Positions 51,858 to 61,201 of a stretch of DNA of 64,000 nucleotides are shown here, piece by piece. The position numbers were made by a program, and so were the translations under genes. Positions within the stretch are counted from its first letter, which is position 1. Each line of letters opens with the position of its first letter. The stretch is from Methylobacterium sp. NMS14P (GTDB lineage Bacteria > Pseudomonadota > Alphaproteobacteria > Rhizobiales > Beijerinckiaceae), in the NCBI RefSeq assembly GCF_028583545.1, contig NZ_CP087106.1, positions 1,426,001 through 1,490,000 on the forward strand, in the 5' to 3' direction. The notes below the pieces were generated by a model, which was not told where the DNA came from, did not search any database, and was given only the letters and a program-made list of their open reading frames with translations.

Positions 51858-53021
51858 ATGCGTGGAGTGGGATCCCTGGCGCTGTGCGCCTGTGTGGCCC
51901 TGCCGGGCCTGACGACGGCACCGGCCCGGGCGGCCGAGCCGACCCGGACGGTGTTCGGCACGCTGCCGGATGGCAGGACGGTCGAGGAGGTGACGCTGAC
52001 GAACGGCACGGGCATCACGGCGCGGATCCTGTCGTGGGGGGCGCTCCTGCGGAGCCTCGACGTGCCGGACCGCTCCGGCAAGGCCGCGGACGTGGTGCTC
52101 GGCTACAACGACCTCGCCTCCTACCTGGCCAAGGGCAACTATTTCGGCGCGAGCGTCGGGCGCTACGCCAACCGCATCCGCGCCGGGCGCTTCGCCCTCG
52201 ACGGCCGGACCTACACGCTCGCGACCAACGACGGCCCGAACGCCCTGCACGGCGGCGCGGCCGGCTTCGACAAGCGGCTCTGGACGATCACCGCGGTCAA
52301 GGGCGGCGCGGCCCCCTCGGTCACCCTGCGCTACGTCAGCCCGGACGGCGAGGAGGGCTATCCCGGCACGCTGACGGCGACCGCCACCTACGCGCTGGAC
52401 GACACGAACACCCTCACGGTCACCTACGAGGCGACGACCGACAGGCCGACGATCGTCAACCTGACCAACCACAGCTTCTTCAACCTCGCGGGCGAGGGCT
52501 CGGGCCGCTCGATCCTCGACCAGACCCTGACCATCCCGGCGGAGCGCTTCACGCCGGTCGACGCCACCCTGATCCCGACCGGGGAGCACCTGCCGGTGGC
52601 CGGGACGCCCTTCGATTTCCGCGAGCCCGCAGTGATCGGCGCGCGGATCCGCGACGGGCGGGACGCGCAGATCGTGCGCGGGCGCGGCTACGACCACAAC
52701 TGGGTCGTGACCGACGCGCCCACGGCCGAGCCGCACCCCGTGGCGCGGGTCGAGGATCCGGAATCGGGCCGCGTCCTCGACGTGGCGAGCAACCAGCCCG
52801 GCCTTCAGTTCTACGCCGGCAACTTCCTCAACGCGACCGCGGTCGGTAAATCCGGCCTCGCCTACCGCCAGTCGGACGCCCTGGCGCTGGAGCCGGAGCT
52901 CTTCCCCGACACGCCGAACCAGCCGGCCTTCGGCTCGGCCCGGCTCGATCCCGGCAAGACCTACCGGAACGTGATCACCTACCGCTTCTCGACCAGCCCC
53001 GCCCACCGGACCCAGAAATGA
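51858..53021 (+). CDS. galM: Galactose mutarotase-type aldose 1-epimerase, exported
   Basis: 387 residues with a signal peptide of about 25 residues ending in ARA. Catalytic elements are [27 protein letters not shown] (His), NHSFFNLAG (His) and [13 protein letters not shown] (Glu). It interconverts alpha and beta aldose anomers, here in the periplasm. The stop overlaps the dehydratase start by 4 nt. Confidence 0.9.
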   Translation: MRGVGSLALCACVALPGLTTAPARAAEPTRTVFGTLPDGRTVEEVTLTNGTGITARILSWGALLRSLDVPDRSGKAADVVLGYNDLASYLAKGNYFGASVGRYANRIRAGRFALDGRTYTLATNDGPNALHGGAAGFDKRLWTITAVKGGAAPSVTLRYVSPDGEEGYPGTLTATATYALDDTNTLTVTYEATTDRPTIVNLTNHSFFNLAGEGSGRSILDQTLTIPAERFTPVDATLIPTGEHLPVAGTPFDFREPAVIGARIRDGRDAQIVRGRGYDHNWVVTDAPTAEPHPVARVEDPESGRVLDVASNQPGLQFYAGNFLNATAVGKSGLAYRQSDALALEPELFPDTPNQPAFGSARLDPGKTYRNVITYRFSTSPAHRTQK

Positions 53022-54817
53022 CCGACCGACCGATTGCACGGCCCCTGCGCTCGCGCGCGTGGTTCGACAACCCCGACAATATCGACATGACCGCGCTCTA
53101 CCTGGAGCGCTACCTGAACTTCGGCCTCAGTCTGGAGGAGCTGCGCTCGGGCAAGCCGATCATCGGCATCGCCCAGACCGGCTCGGACCTGTCCCCGTGC
53201 AATCGCCACCACCTCGTCCTCGCGGAGCGGATCCGCGAGGGCATCCGCGAGGCGGGCGGGATCGTCCTGGAGTTTCCCGTCCACCCGATCCAGGAGACCG
53301 GCAAGCGGCCGACCGCCGGCCTCGACCGCAACCTCGCCTATCTCGGGCTCGTGGAACTGCTCTACGGCTACCCCCTCGACGGGGTCGTGCTGACCACGGG
53401 CTGCGACAAGACCACCCCGGCCTGCCTGATGGCGGCCGCCACCGTGAACATCCCGGCCATCGCCCTGTCGGTGGGGCCGATGCTCAACGGCTGGTTCAAG
53501 GGCCAGCGCACCGGATCCGGCACGATCGTCTGGAAGGCCCGCGAGATGCTGGCGGCCGGCGAGATCGACCACGACGGCTTCATCAAGCTGGTGACCTCGT
53601 CGGCGCCCTCGACGGGCTTCTGCAACACGATGGGCACCGCCACCACGATGAACACCCTCGCCGAGGCGCTGGGCATGATGCTGCCCGGCTCGGCCGCGAT
53701 CCCGGCGCCCTACCGCGACCGGCAGGAGGCCGCCTACCTGACCGGGAAGCGCATCGTCGCCATGGTGGCCGAGGACCTGAAGCCCTCCGACATCCTGACC
53801 CGGGACGCCTTCCTCAACGCCATCACGGTCAATTCCGCGATCGGCGGCTCGACCAACGCGCCGATCCACCTCGCGGCGATCGCCCGCCACATGGGGGTCG
53901 AACTCGACATCGCGGACTGGCAGACCCACGGGCTCGACGTGCCGCTCCTCGTCAACCTGCAGCCGGCGGGCACCTATCTCGGCGAGGACTACTACCGCGC
54001 CGGCAGCCTCCCGGCGGTGGTGGCGCAACTCATGCGCCGCGACCTGATCCGCGAGGGCGCGCTGACGGTGAACGGGCGCACCCTCGGCGACAATTGCCGG
54101 GGCGCCGCGATCGAGGACGAGGACGTGATCCGGCCGATCGAGCGGCCGCTCAAGGAAGCGGCGGGCTTCCTGGTCCTGCGCGGCAACCTGTTCGACGCCG
54201 CGGTGATGAAGACCAGCGTCATCGGCGCGGAGTTCCGCAGCCGCTACCTGTCGAACCCCGAGGATCCGGACGCCTTCGAGGGCCCCGTCGTGGTCTTCGA
54301 CGGGCCGGAGGATTACCACGCCCGGATCGACGACCCGAGCCTCGGCATCACCGAGGAGACCCTCCTGGTCATGCGCGGGGCCGGGCCCGTGGGCTACCCG
54401 GGGGCCGCCGAGGTGGTCAACATGCGCCCGCCCGCGCAGCTGATCCGGGCCGGCGTGCACGCGCTGCCCTGCCTCGGCGATGGGCGCCAGTCCGGCACCT
54501 CCGGTTCGCCGTCGATCCTCAACGCCTCGCCCGAGGCGGCGGCCGGCGGCGGCCTCGCCCTCCTGCGCACCGGCGACCGGGTGCGGATCGACCTGCGCCG
54601 CGGCACCGCCGACATGCTGGTCGACGCCGACGAGATCGCGCGGCGGCGCGAGGCCCTGGAGGCGGCCGGCGGCTACGCCTACCCGGCCTCGCAGACCCCC
54701 TGGCAGGCGATGCAGCGCGCCGCGGTGGGGCAGATGCACACCGGGGCCATCCTGGAGGGCGCCGAGGCGTTCCAGCGCATCGCGCAGACGCGGGGCGTGC
54801 CGCGCGACAATCACTGA
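53018..54817 (+). CDS. araC: Sugar-acid dehydratase, IlvD/Edd family (L-arabinonate type)
   Basis: 599 residues. Fe-S cluster ligands C61 (SPCNRH), C129 (TGCDKTTP) and C202 (GFCNTMG) and the Mg-binding/active-site block [11 protein letters not shown] are intact. It has the pentonate branch-specific opening [20 protein letters not shown]. It dehydrates L-arabinonate (or a similar aldonate) to 2-keto-3-deoxy acid. Substrate is inferred from neighbouring araD1. Confidence 0.88.
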   Translation: MTDRPIARPLRSRAWFDNPDNIDMTALYLERYLNFGLSLEELRSGKPIIGIAQTGSDLSPCNRHHLVLAERIREGIREAGGIVLEFPVHPIQETGKRPTAGLDRNLAYLGLVELLYGYPLDGVVLTTGCDKTTPACLMAAATVNIPAIALSVGPMLNGWFKGQRTGSGTIVWKAREMLAAGEIDHDGFIKLVTSSAPSTGFCNTMGTATTMNTLAEALGMMLPGSAAIPAPYRDRQEAAYLTGKRIVAMVAEDLKPSDILTRDAFLNAITVNSAIGGSTNAPIHLAAIARHMGVELDIADWQTHGLDVPLLVNLQPAGTYLGEDYYRAGSLPAVVAQLMRRDLIREGALTVNGRTLGDNCRGAAIEDEDVIRPIERPLKEAAGFLVLRGNLFDAAVMKTSVIGAEFRSRYLSNPEDPDAFEGPVVVFDGPEDYHARIDDPSLGITEETLLVMRGAGPVGYPGAAEVVNMRPPAQLIRAGVHALPCLGDGRQSGTSGSPSILNASPEAAAGGGLALLRTGDRVRIDLRRGTADMLVDADEIARRREALEAAGGYAYPASQTPWQAMQRAAVGQMHTGAILEGAEAFQRIAQTRGVPRDNH

Positions 54818-54873
54818 GGGCGCCGAGGGCGCTGAGGCCAGTGGGGCCGCCGAGGCCGCTCGGGCGATGCCGG

Positions 54874-54896
54874 GCCGGCGGCGCCCCGCCGCCGGC
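54874..54896. terminator. Bidirectional hairpin between convergent genes
   Basis: GCCGGCGGCG and CGCCGCCGGC form a 10-bp stem with a 3-nt loop, between the dehydratase and GntR stops. Confidence 0.65.
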
Positions 54897-54900
54897 ACCG

Positions 54901-55641
54901 TCAGGGCCGCATCGCCAGCTCGGTGTCGGCGAGGGCGAGGCGGACCAGCTCGGTCATCGTCGCGCGGGCGGCGTCCGGGTCGCCCGCCACGATCGCGTCG
55001 TAGAGGGCGCGGTGATCCGGCATTGGGTCCCGGGGCAGGCCCTGGCGGCGGTGCTTGAAGATCGTCGTCCACGTGACCGCGGCGGCGATGGAGCTCGACA
55101 GGGCCATCAGCGCGCCGTTGCGGGCCGCCTCCAGGATCGTGTTGTGGAAGGCCTGGTCGGCGGCCCGCCCGGCCTCGGTGGAGAGGCCGTGGCGGCCCAT
55201 CTCCTCCAGGGCGTGGCCCATCCGGGCGATGTCGAGGCCCGAGCGCCGCGCGGCCGCGAGCGCGGCCGCGGCCGGCTCGACGATGATCCGCAGCTCGAAC
55301 AGGTCGCGGATGAAGGACTCGCTCGGCTCCGACTCGAAGGCCCAGGCGAGGATGTCGGGATCCAGCAGGTTCCAGCGGCTGCGCTGGCTGACGCGGGTGC
55401 CGGTGCGCGGGCGGCTCTCGACGAGCCCCTTGGCGCTCAGGATGCGGATCGCCTCGCGATAGGCGGTGCGCGAGACGTTCAATTTCTCAGAGAATTCGAT
55501 CTCCCCGGGCAGCACGTCCCCGGGCGCGTAGCGGCCGCCGAGGATCGCCGCGCCCAGATCGCGGGCGACCGAGCCGTGGATGCGGCGCGACCCCGTGGCG
55601 AGGGGCAGCGTGACGTTCTCCGGGCCGCGCTCCTGCCTCAC
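54901..55641 (-). CDS. GntR-family (FadR subgroup) regulator
   Basis: 246 residues from the GTG at 55641, with GGAGG eight bases upstream. HTH at 25-80 (YAPGDVLPGEIEFSEKLNVSRTAYREAIRIL) and an FCD effector domain (LFELRIIVEPAAAALAA...HNTILEAARN...DHRALYDAIVAGDPDAARATM) with the metal-binding His. It lies between the dehydratase and dehydrogenase genes and probably represses this catabolic set, released by a sugar acid. Confidence 0.9.
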   Translation of the reverse strand: MRQERGPENVTLPLATGSRRIHGSVARDLGAAILGGRYAPGDVLPGEIEFSEKLNVSRTAYREAIRILSAKGLVESRPRTGTRVSQRSRWNLLDPDILAWAFESEPSESFIRDLFELRIIVEPAAAALAAARRSGLDIARMGHALEEMGRHGLSTEAGRAADQAFHNTILEAARNGALMALSSSIAAAVTWTTIFKHRRQGLPRDPMPDHRALYDAIVAGDPDAARATMTELVRLALADTELAMRP

Positions 55642-55703
55642 CGCATCCACCTCCGGTCCGGGCCACCGGGTCGGGGCAGGAACGGCGTGATCGTATCCTG
55701 AAG

Positions 55704-55713
55704 TTGTAGGAGC
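55704..55713 (+). promoter_or_regulatory. Candidate operator, site 2
   Basis: TTGTAGGAGC in the region upstream of the GntR and aldehyde dehydrogenase genes, matching the pattern of site 1. Confidence 0.4.
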
Positions 55714-55784
55714 GCAAAGGGGAACACCCGCCGCACCGGGACCGCGGCCGCGCTTGCGGCCGGAGGCGAACTGCTCTAGCTTAA

Positions 55785-55794
55785 TTGTATGAGT
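55785..55794 (+). promoter_or_regulatory. Candidate operator, site 3 (overlaps a start codon)
   Basis: TTGTATGAGT includes the ATG of the dehydrogenase gene at 55789. It matches sites 1 and 2 but may be coincidental because it is partly coding. Confidence 0.3.
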
Positions 55795-57396
55795 AGTGAA
55801 CCGCCAGGGTCCGTCACGGTCCGCGGCAGCGTCCTGGTCGGCGCCGCCGACGTGACCACGGCCGAGGTCTTCCGGGCCATCGATCCCGCCACCGGCGCGG
55901 CCCTGGAGCCGGCCTTCTCGGCTGCCGGCCCCGCGGAGGTCGAGGCTGCCTGCGCGCTGGCGGAGGCGGCGTTCCCGCACGTCTCCGAGGCGCCCCCGGA
56001 AGCGCGCGCGCGCTGCCTCGAGGCGGTCGCCGACGGCCTCGCCGAACTCGGCGCGCCGCTCGTCGAGCGGGCGGTGGCCGAGACGGGCCTGCCGCGCGCG
56101 CGGCTTGGGGGCGAGCGCGCCCGCACGGTCGGGCAACTGCGCCTGCTCGCGGACCTGGCCCGCTCCGGCGCGTGGATCCGGGCGACGATCGACCCGGCGC
56201 AGCACAAGCGGCAGCCGCTGCCCCGGCCGGACCTGCGCCGGCGCCACGTCGCGATCGGCCCGGTGGCGGTGTTCGGCGCCTCGAACGTCCCGCTGGCCTT
56301 CTCGGTGGCGGGCGGCGACACCGCCTCGGCGCTGGCGGCGGGCTGCCCGGTGGTGGTCAAGGGCCATCCGGCCCACCCCGGCACCGGGGAGATGGTCGCG
56401 CGGGCCGTGCGCGCGGCCGTGGCGGCCAGCGGCCTGCACGCCGGCGCGTTCTCGTACCTGCCGGGGCCGTCGAGCGCGCTCGCGGGCGCCCTGGTCGCCG
56501 ATCCGCGGATCAAGGCCGTGGCCTTCACCGGGTCGCGGGCGGGCGGGCTCGCGCTGACGCGGGTCGCCGCCGGCCGGTCCGAGCCGATCCCGGTCTACGC
56601 CGAGATGAGCGCGGTCAATCCGGTCGTCCTGCTGCCGGGCGCCCTTCGGGCGCGGAGCGCGTCCCTGGCGGCGGGCTTCGTCCGGTCGCTGACGCTGGGG
56701 GCGGGGCCGTTCTGCACCGAGCCCGGCCTGCTGGTCGGGCTCGCCGGCTCCGACCTCGACGCCTTCGCGGAGGCGGCCGGCGCGGCGATCCGCGCGAGCG
56801 TGCCGCACGCCACGCTGACCGCGGACATCCGCGACCGGTTCGAGCGCGCCGTCGCCGCGATGGCGGCGCGGCCCGGGGTGACGGTCGCGGCCCGCGGGGC
56901 GTCGGCCGGGCCGGGGGGCGCCCCGGCCTGCCTGCTGCGCGCGGAGGCGGGCCGCGTCCTCGCGGATCCGGGGCTCGCCGACGCGATGTTCGGCCCGGCG
57001 GCGCTCCTCGTCGCGGCCGCCGACATGGCTGAGATCGCCCGGGTCGTCGACGCCCTCGGCGGCCAGCTCACCGCGACGCTGCACCTCGACCGGGCGGACG
57101 AGCATCTCGCCGCCGGGCTCGTGCCGCTGCTGGCCCGCAAGGCCGGCCGGGTCCTGGCGAACGGCTGGCCGACCGGCGTGGAGGTCGCCCCCGCGATGGT
57201 GCGTGGCGGGCCGTTCCCGGCGACCTCGGACGGCCGCAGCAGCGCGGTCGGACCGCTGGCGATCGAGCGGTTCCTGCGGCCGGTCTGCTACCAGGACCTG
57301 CCCGACGCGCTGCTGCCGCCGCCCCTGCGCCCGGACAATCCCTGGCAGCTCGCACGCCGGATCGACGGCGCTCTCGCCCCGCAACCCGGCCGCTGA
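55789..57396 (+). CDS. 2-oxoglutarate semialdehyde dehydrogenase
   Basis: 535-residue NAD(P)-dependent ALDH. The nucleophile is C309 (GAGPFCTEPGL) and the general base E272 (YAEMSAVNP). FGASNVPLAFSVAGGDTASALAAGCPVVVKGHP is typical of KGSADH type III. It oxidises 2-oxoglutarate semialdehyde to 2-oxoglutarate, the last step of the oxidative pentose pathway. No SD is seen close to the ATG. The first 25 residues lie outside the ALDH domain. Confidence 0.88.
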   Translation: MSSEPPGSVTVRGSVLVGAADVTTAEVFRAIDPATGAALEPAFSAAGPAEVEAACALAEAAFPHVSEAPPEARARCLEAVADGLAELGAPLVERAVAETGLPRARLGGERARTVGQLRLLADLARSGAWIRATIDPAQHKRQPLPRPDLRRRHVAIGPVAVFGASNVPLAFSVAGGDTASALAAGCPVVVKGHPAHPGTGEMVARAVRAAVAASGLHAGAFSYLPGPSSALAGALVADPRIKAVAFTGSRAGGLALTRVAAGRSEPIPVYAEMSAVNPVVLLPGALRARSASLAAGFVRSLTLGAGPFCTEPGLLVGLAGSDLDAFAEAAGAAIRASVPHATLTADIRDRFERAVAAMAARPGVTVAARGASAGPGGAPACLLRAEAGRVLADPGLADAMFGPAALLVAAADMAEIARVVDALGGQLTATLHLDRADEHLAAGLVPLLARKAGRVLANGWPTGVEVAPAMVRGGPFPATSDGRSSAVGPLAIERFLRPVCYQDLPDALLPPPLRPDNPWQLARRIDGALAPQPGR

Positions 57397-57468
57397 CAGG
57401 CCGCCGCGCGGCCCTCGACGGCCGCGCGTTCAGGACGCCCCGAAGCGGTCGTCCCCGGGAGGACACAG

Positions 57469-58449
57469 ATGGGACGATCACTCCTACAATTCCGCGCCGC
57501 CGACGGGCAGCGGGGCGTCGCGCTGCTCGCCGACGGCCGGGCGGGGCGGGTGCCCGGCGTCGACAGCGTGCTGGCCCTGGCGCAAGAGGCCCTCGCGGCG
57601 GGGGACGGTCTGGCCGCGACGGCGGAGCGGGCGGGGCTCGGCGCGCCCGTCGATCTCGACGCGGTCCGGCTCCTGCCGCCCGTCGACCACGCCGATCCCG
57701 CCCACCTGCTGCTGAGCGGCACAGGCCTGACGCATCTCGGCTCCGCGAAGGGCCGCGACGCGATGCACCGCCCGGCCGCGGCCGACCCGGCGCCGACCGA
57801 TTCGATGCGCATGTTCCGGATGGGCGTCGAGGGCGGCAAGCCGGCGCCGGGCGAGGCCGGCGTGCAGCCCGAGTGGTTCTACAAGGGCGACGGGTCCTGC
57901 CTGGTCGCCCCCGGCGAGCCGCTGGTCTCGCCCGCCTTCGCCCGCGACGGCGGCGAGGAGCCGGAGATCGCCGGGATCTACCTGATCGACGCCGACGGAA
58001 CGCCGGTGCGCCTCGGCTTCGCCCTGGCGAACGAGTTCTCCGACCACGTGACCGAGCGCGGCAATTACCTGTGGCTCGCGCATTCCAAGCTCCGCCCGGC
58101 CGCCCTCGGCCCGGAGCTGTGGCTCGGGGCCCTGCCGCCGGACGTGCGCGGGACCAGCCGCATCCTGCGCGACGGCGCCGTGCTCTGGGAGAAGCCGTTC
58201 CTGTCGGGGGAGGCCAACATGTCCCACAGCATCGCCAACCTGGAGCGGCACCACTTCAAATACGCGCCGTTCCGGCGCCCCGGCGACGTGCACGTCCACT
58301 TCTTCGGGACCGCGACCCTGTCGTTCAGCGACGGCGTCGCGACCCGGCCGGGCGACGTGTTCGAGATCGCGGCCGCGCCGTTCACGCGGCCCCTGCGCAA
58401 CCCGCTGGCGGCGGCTCCGGCCGTCGACACGGCCGTGCGGGTGCTCTGA
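57469..58449 (+). CDS. araD1: 2-keto-3-deoxy-L-arabonate dehydratase, AraD1 (FAH family)
   Basis: 326 residues. FAH-fold elements are HLGSAKGRD, EPEIAGIYLID (metal Glu), FALANEFSDHVTE and SHSIANLERHHFKYAPF. In AraD1 proteins the fold dehydrates 2-keto-3-deoxy-L-arabonate to 2-oxoglutarate semialdehyde. GGAGG is placed 7 bases before the ATG. It follows the dehydrogenase by 72 bases and precedes the 1-dehydrogenase by 2 bases. Confidence 0.87.
   Translation: MGRSLLQFRAADGQRGVALLADGRAGRVPGVDSVLALAQEALAAGDGLAATAERAGLGAPVDLDAVRLLPPVDHADPAHLLLSGTGLTHLGSAKGRDAMHRPAAADPAPTDSMRMFRMGVEGGKPAPGEAGVQPEWFYKGDGSCLVAPGEPLVSPAFARDGGEEPEIAGIYLIDADGTPVRLGFALANEFSDHVTERGNYLWLAHSKLRPAALGPELWLGALPPDVRGTSRILRDGAVLWEKPFLSGEANMSHSIANLERHHFKYAPFRRPGDVHVHFFGTATLSFSDGVATRPGDVFEIAAAPFTRPLRNPLAAAPAVDTAVRVL
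57480..57489 (-). promoter_or_regulatory. Candidate operator, site 4 (inside araD1)
   Basis: On the minus strand TTGTAGGAGT, 11 bases inside araD1. It is identical to site 2 except for the last base. Coding constraint could explain it. Confidence 0.25.
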
Positions 58450-58451
58450 CC

Positions 58452-59378
58452 ATGATGGACCCGATCCGCATCGGCCTCGTGGGCGTCGGCAAGATCGCCC
58501 GCGATCAGCACCTGCCGGTCATCGCCGCCTCGCCGGACTACGCGCTCGTGGCGGTGGCGAGCCGGCACGGCGGCCTCGACGGGGTGCCGAGCTACGCCAC
58601 CCTGGAGGCGATGCTGGCGGCGCACGGCGACCTCGACGCCGTCGCCCTGTGCCAGCCGCCGCAGGCGCGGTTCGCGGCGGCCCTGGCGGGGATCGCGGCG
58701 GGCCGCCACGTCTTCCTCGAGAAGCCCCCGGGCGCGACGCTGGCCGAGGTCGGGCTCCTGGTCGCGGCCGCGCGGGACCGGGGCGTGAGCCTGTTCGCGA
58801 GCTGGCACTCCCGCTACGCGCCGGGGGTGGAGCCCGCCCGCCGATGGCTGTCGGGCCGCAGGATCCGGTCGGTGGCGATCGACTGGCTGGAGGATGTCCG
58901 GCACTGGCACCCGGGCCAGGACTGGATCTGGGACGCCGGCGGGATGGGCGTGTTCGATCCGGGGATCAACGCCCTGTCGATCGCCACCCACATCCTGCCG
59001 CCGTTCCTCCTGACCGGCGCGACCTTGTCGGTGCCGGCGAACCGGCAGGCGCCGATCGCCGCCGACCTGCACTTCGCGGACGCCGCCGGCACGCCGATCC
59101 GCGCCCGGTTCGACTGGCGCCAGACCGGGCCGCAGACCTGGGACATCCGCGTCGAGACCGACGACGGTCCCTTGGTCCTGTCGCGGGGCGGGGCCGCCCT
59201 GACGATCGCCGGCCGCGACCAGCCGCTCCCGCCCGAGGCGGAGTACCGCGGCCTCTACGACCGCTTCGCCGCCCTGGTCCGCTCCGGCACCAGCGACGTC
59301 GACCTGAATCCGCTGATCCACGCCGCCGACGCCTTCATGCGCGGCGAGCGCCGCACGGTGGAGGCCTTCACGGACTGA
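58452..59378 (+). CDS. Aldose 1-dehydrogenase (Gfo/Idh/MocA family)
   Basis: 308 residues. NAD(P)-binding motif GLVGVGKIARDQHLPVI, the EKPPGATLAE (Lys of EKP) and DPGINALSIATHILPP (Asp/His) match D-galactose 1-dehydrogenase and L-arabinose 1-dehydrogenase. It oxidises the aldose to its lactone, the first step of the pathway. Which aldose is used cannot be decided from sequence; the pathway context favours L-arabinose, with D-galactose also possible. Confidence 0.88.
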   Translation: MMDPIRIGLVGVGKIARDQHLPVIAASPDYALVAVASRHGGLDGVPSYATLEAMLAAHGDLDAVALCQPPQARFAAALAGIAAGRHVFLEKPPGATLAEVGLLVAAARDRGVSLFASWHSRYAPGVEPARRWLSGRRIRSVAIDWLEDVRHWHPGQDWIWDAGGMGVFDPGINALSIATHILPPFLLTGATLSVPANRQAPIAADLHFADAAGTPIRARFDWRQTGPQTWDIRVETDDGPLVLSRGGAALTIAGRDQPLPPEAEYRGLYDRFAALVRSGTSDVDLNPLIHAADAFMRGERRTVEAFTD

Positions 59379-59464
59379 CCGGACACGGACTGCCCGGGAA
59401 GGCCCCTGCGGGACACGAACGCGACAGAGCCAGGCAAGGCCGCGCGGTTAAGGGGGAGTCACAC

Positions 59465-61015
59465 ATGGGAAAGCATTGGGGAAAGCATTGGGGAAAGCAT
59501 CGGCGATGGGCCGCGCTCGCGTTCTGCGCGGCGGCGTTCACGGCGGGCGCGGGCCCGGCGGTCGCGCAGGTTGAGGCGACGGCCCCGGACGGGGGACCGT
59601 CCCCGGTGAATCCGGGGCGGGAGGCGAGCCCGGCGCAGAAGGCCAGGTATCGGGCGAACCGCGCCCGGCGGCGGGTCATCCGGGAGGCGCGGAGCTTCTC
59701 GGGCGCCAGCAGCGCCGCGGCCAGCCTCGACGTGCAGGGCAGCAGCGCGACGCCGCCTAGCCTGCCGCCGGGCACCCTCGATCTCGGCAACGGGATCAGC
59801 ATGATCCTGAACTATACGGGCGAGTTCGCCGCCAACCCGTCCGGCGGCATCCGGCAGGGATCGGCCTATGCGGGCCAGATCGCGTTCGGCCTCGACGCCG
59901 ATCTCGCCCGCCTCGCCGGCATCGACGGCGGCTCGGTCCACACGCTCGTCACCCAGCGCCACGGCCGGAGCCTGGCGCAGGATGACATCGGCTTCAACGG
60001 CAGCGTGCAGGAGATCTACGGCGGCGGCCAGACCGCCCACCTGACGCTGCTGTCCTACGAGCAGAAGCTGCTCGACAACCGCCTCGACATCGAGGTCGGC
60101 CGCCTGCTCGCCAACCCCAACTTCCTGGCCTCGCCGCTCTACTGCAACTTCCAGAACAACGCGACCTGCGGCGCGCCCAAGTCCATCTTCAAGCTGACGA
60201 ACTTCACCTACTGGCCGATCGCGACCTGGGGCGGCCACGCCAAGGCCTGGGTCAACGACACGGTGTTCCTGCACGCCGGCATCTACGAGGTGAACCCGCG
60301 CGACCAGCTGCCGACCCAGAACGGCATCGACTGGTCGACCCGCGGCGCCACCGGAGTCCTCGTCCCGGTAGAGGTCGGCTACTCGACCAATTTCGGCAAC
60401 GACCCGCTGCCGCGCAACTACAGCATCGGCGCCGTGTTCGACCGGTCGGACTACAAGGATCCCGTGCTCGACCGGCGGGGCGGCGCGCAGGTCTTCAGCG
60501 GCCTCGATCCGCTGACCCGGTTCGGGCGGTCGGCGATCTACGCCCGCTTCGACCAGATGGTCTGGCGGCCGGATCCGAACGGCGTCCAGGGCCTGTCGGT
60601 GTTCGGCGTCGTCATCGGCGGCACCGGCGGCCGGCAGACCCAGGACTACTTCCTGGAGGGCGGCGCCGTCCTGACCGGCACCTTCCCGGGCCGGCCCTAC
60701 GACACCCTCGGCCTCGTCGTCGCCATGGAGAAGCTCTCGCCGCTGGGCACGGCCAATATCCGGGCGGCGCGCGCGTCGCTGGGGCTCGGCACCCGGAACG
60801 TCGAGTCCCTGCAGACCATCCTGGAGCTGAGCTACGGCATCCAGCTCACCCCGGCGGTGCGGCTGATGCCGAACCTGCAATACGTGATCGACCCGGACCA
60901 GACCCGCTTCCCGTTCCGCCCGAAGCCGATCCCGGACGCCTTCGTGATCGGCGCGAAGCTGTCGGTGGACCTGTTCACCCTGGCGGGCCTCGCGAAGGGC
61001 CCGGGCAGCCAGTAG
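59465..61015 (+). CDS. oprB: OprB-type carbohydrate-selective porin
   Basis: 516 residues. GGGGGAG SD-like tract precedes the ATG. A signal peptide with a GKHW repeat ends near AVAQ (residue 37). The mature protein starts with a basic, probably periplasmic helix (SPAQKARYRANRARRR), then a beta-barrel with ISMILNYTGEFAANPSGG, GGHAKAWVNDTVFLHAGIYEVNP and the C-terminal VIGAKLSVDLFTLAG. It admits sugars across the outer membrane and closes the aldose cluster. Confidence 0.88.
   Translation: MGKHWGKHWGKHRRWAALAFCAAAFTAGAGPAVAQVEATAPDGGPSPVNPGREASPAQKARYRANRARRRVIREARSFSGASSAAASLDVQGSSATPPSLPPGTLDLGNGISMILNYTGEFAANPSGGIRQGSAYAGQIAFGLDADLARLAGIDGGSVHTLVTQRHGRSLAQDDIGFNGSVQEIYGGGQTAHLTLLSYEQKLLDNRLDIEVGRLLANPNFLASPLYCNFQNNATCGAPKSIFKLTNFTYWPIATWGGHAKAWVNDTVFLHAGIYEVNPRDQLPTQNGIDWSTRGATGVLVPVEVGYSTNFGNDPLPRNYSIGAVFDRSDYKDPVLDRRGGAQVFSGLDPLTRFGRSAIYARFDQMVWRPDPNGVQGLSVFGVVIGGTGGRQTQDYFLEGGAVLTGTFPGRPYDTLGLVVAMEKLSPLGTANIRAARASLGLGTRNVESLQTILELSYGIQLTPAVRLMPNLQYVIDPDQTRFPFRPKPIPDAFVIGAKLSVDLFTLAGLAKGPGSQ
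59468..59503 (+). repeat. 12-bp coding repeat at the porin N-terminus
   Basis: Three units GGAAAGCATTGG (last unit CGG-ending) immediately after the ATG, giving MGKHWGKHWGKHRR ahead of the signal-peptide core. Confidence 0.9.
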
Positions 61016-61027
61016 CGGTCCGACCAC

Positions 61028-61055
61028 CCCGGCGCCCGCCCCTGCGGGCGCCGGG
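61028..61055 (+). terminator. Strong GC hairpin after the porin gene
   Basis: CCCGGCGCCCGC and GCGGGCGCCGGG make a perfect 12-bp stem with a CCCT loop, 13 bases after the stop. There is no T tract. Confidence 0.75.
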
Positions 61056-61201
61056 CCCTCGGACCCGGCCGGGGGAGGGGCCGTCCCGCGACCGCGAGGC
61101 CCGGTTTCGCGCTGCGCGCGCCTTCGTGTACGAGACCGGGCTCCGCGTTCCGTCGCGCGGTCGACGGGCCCGGCCCGTGGGACGACGGCAGAGACCTCGA
61201 C

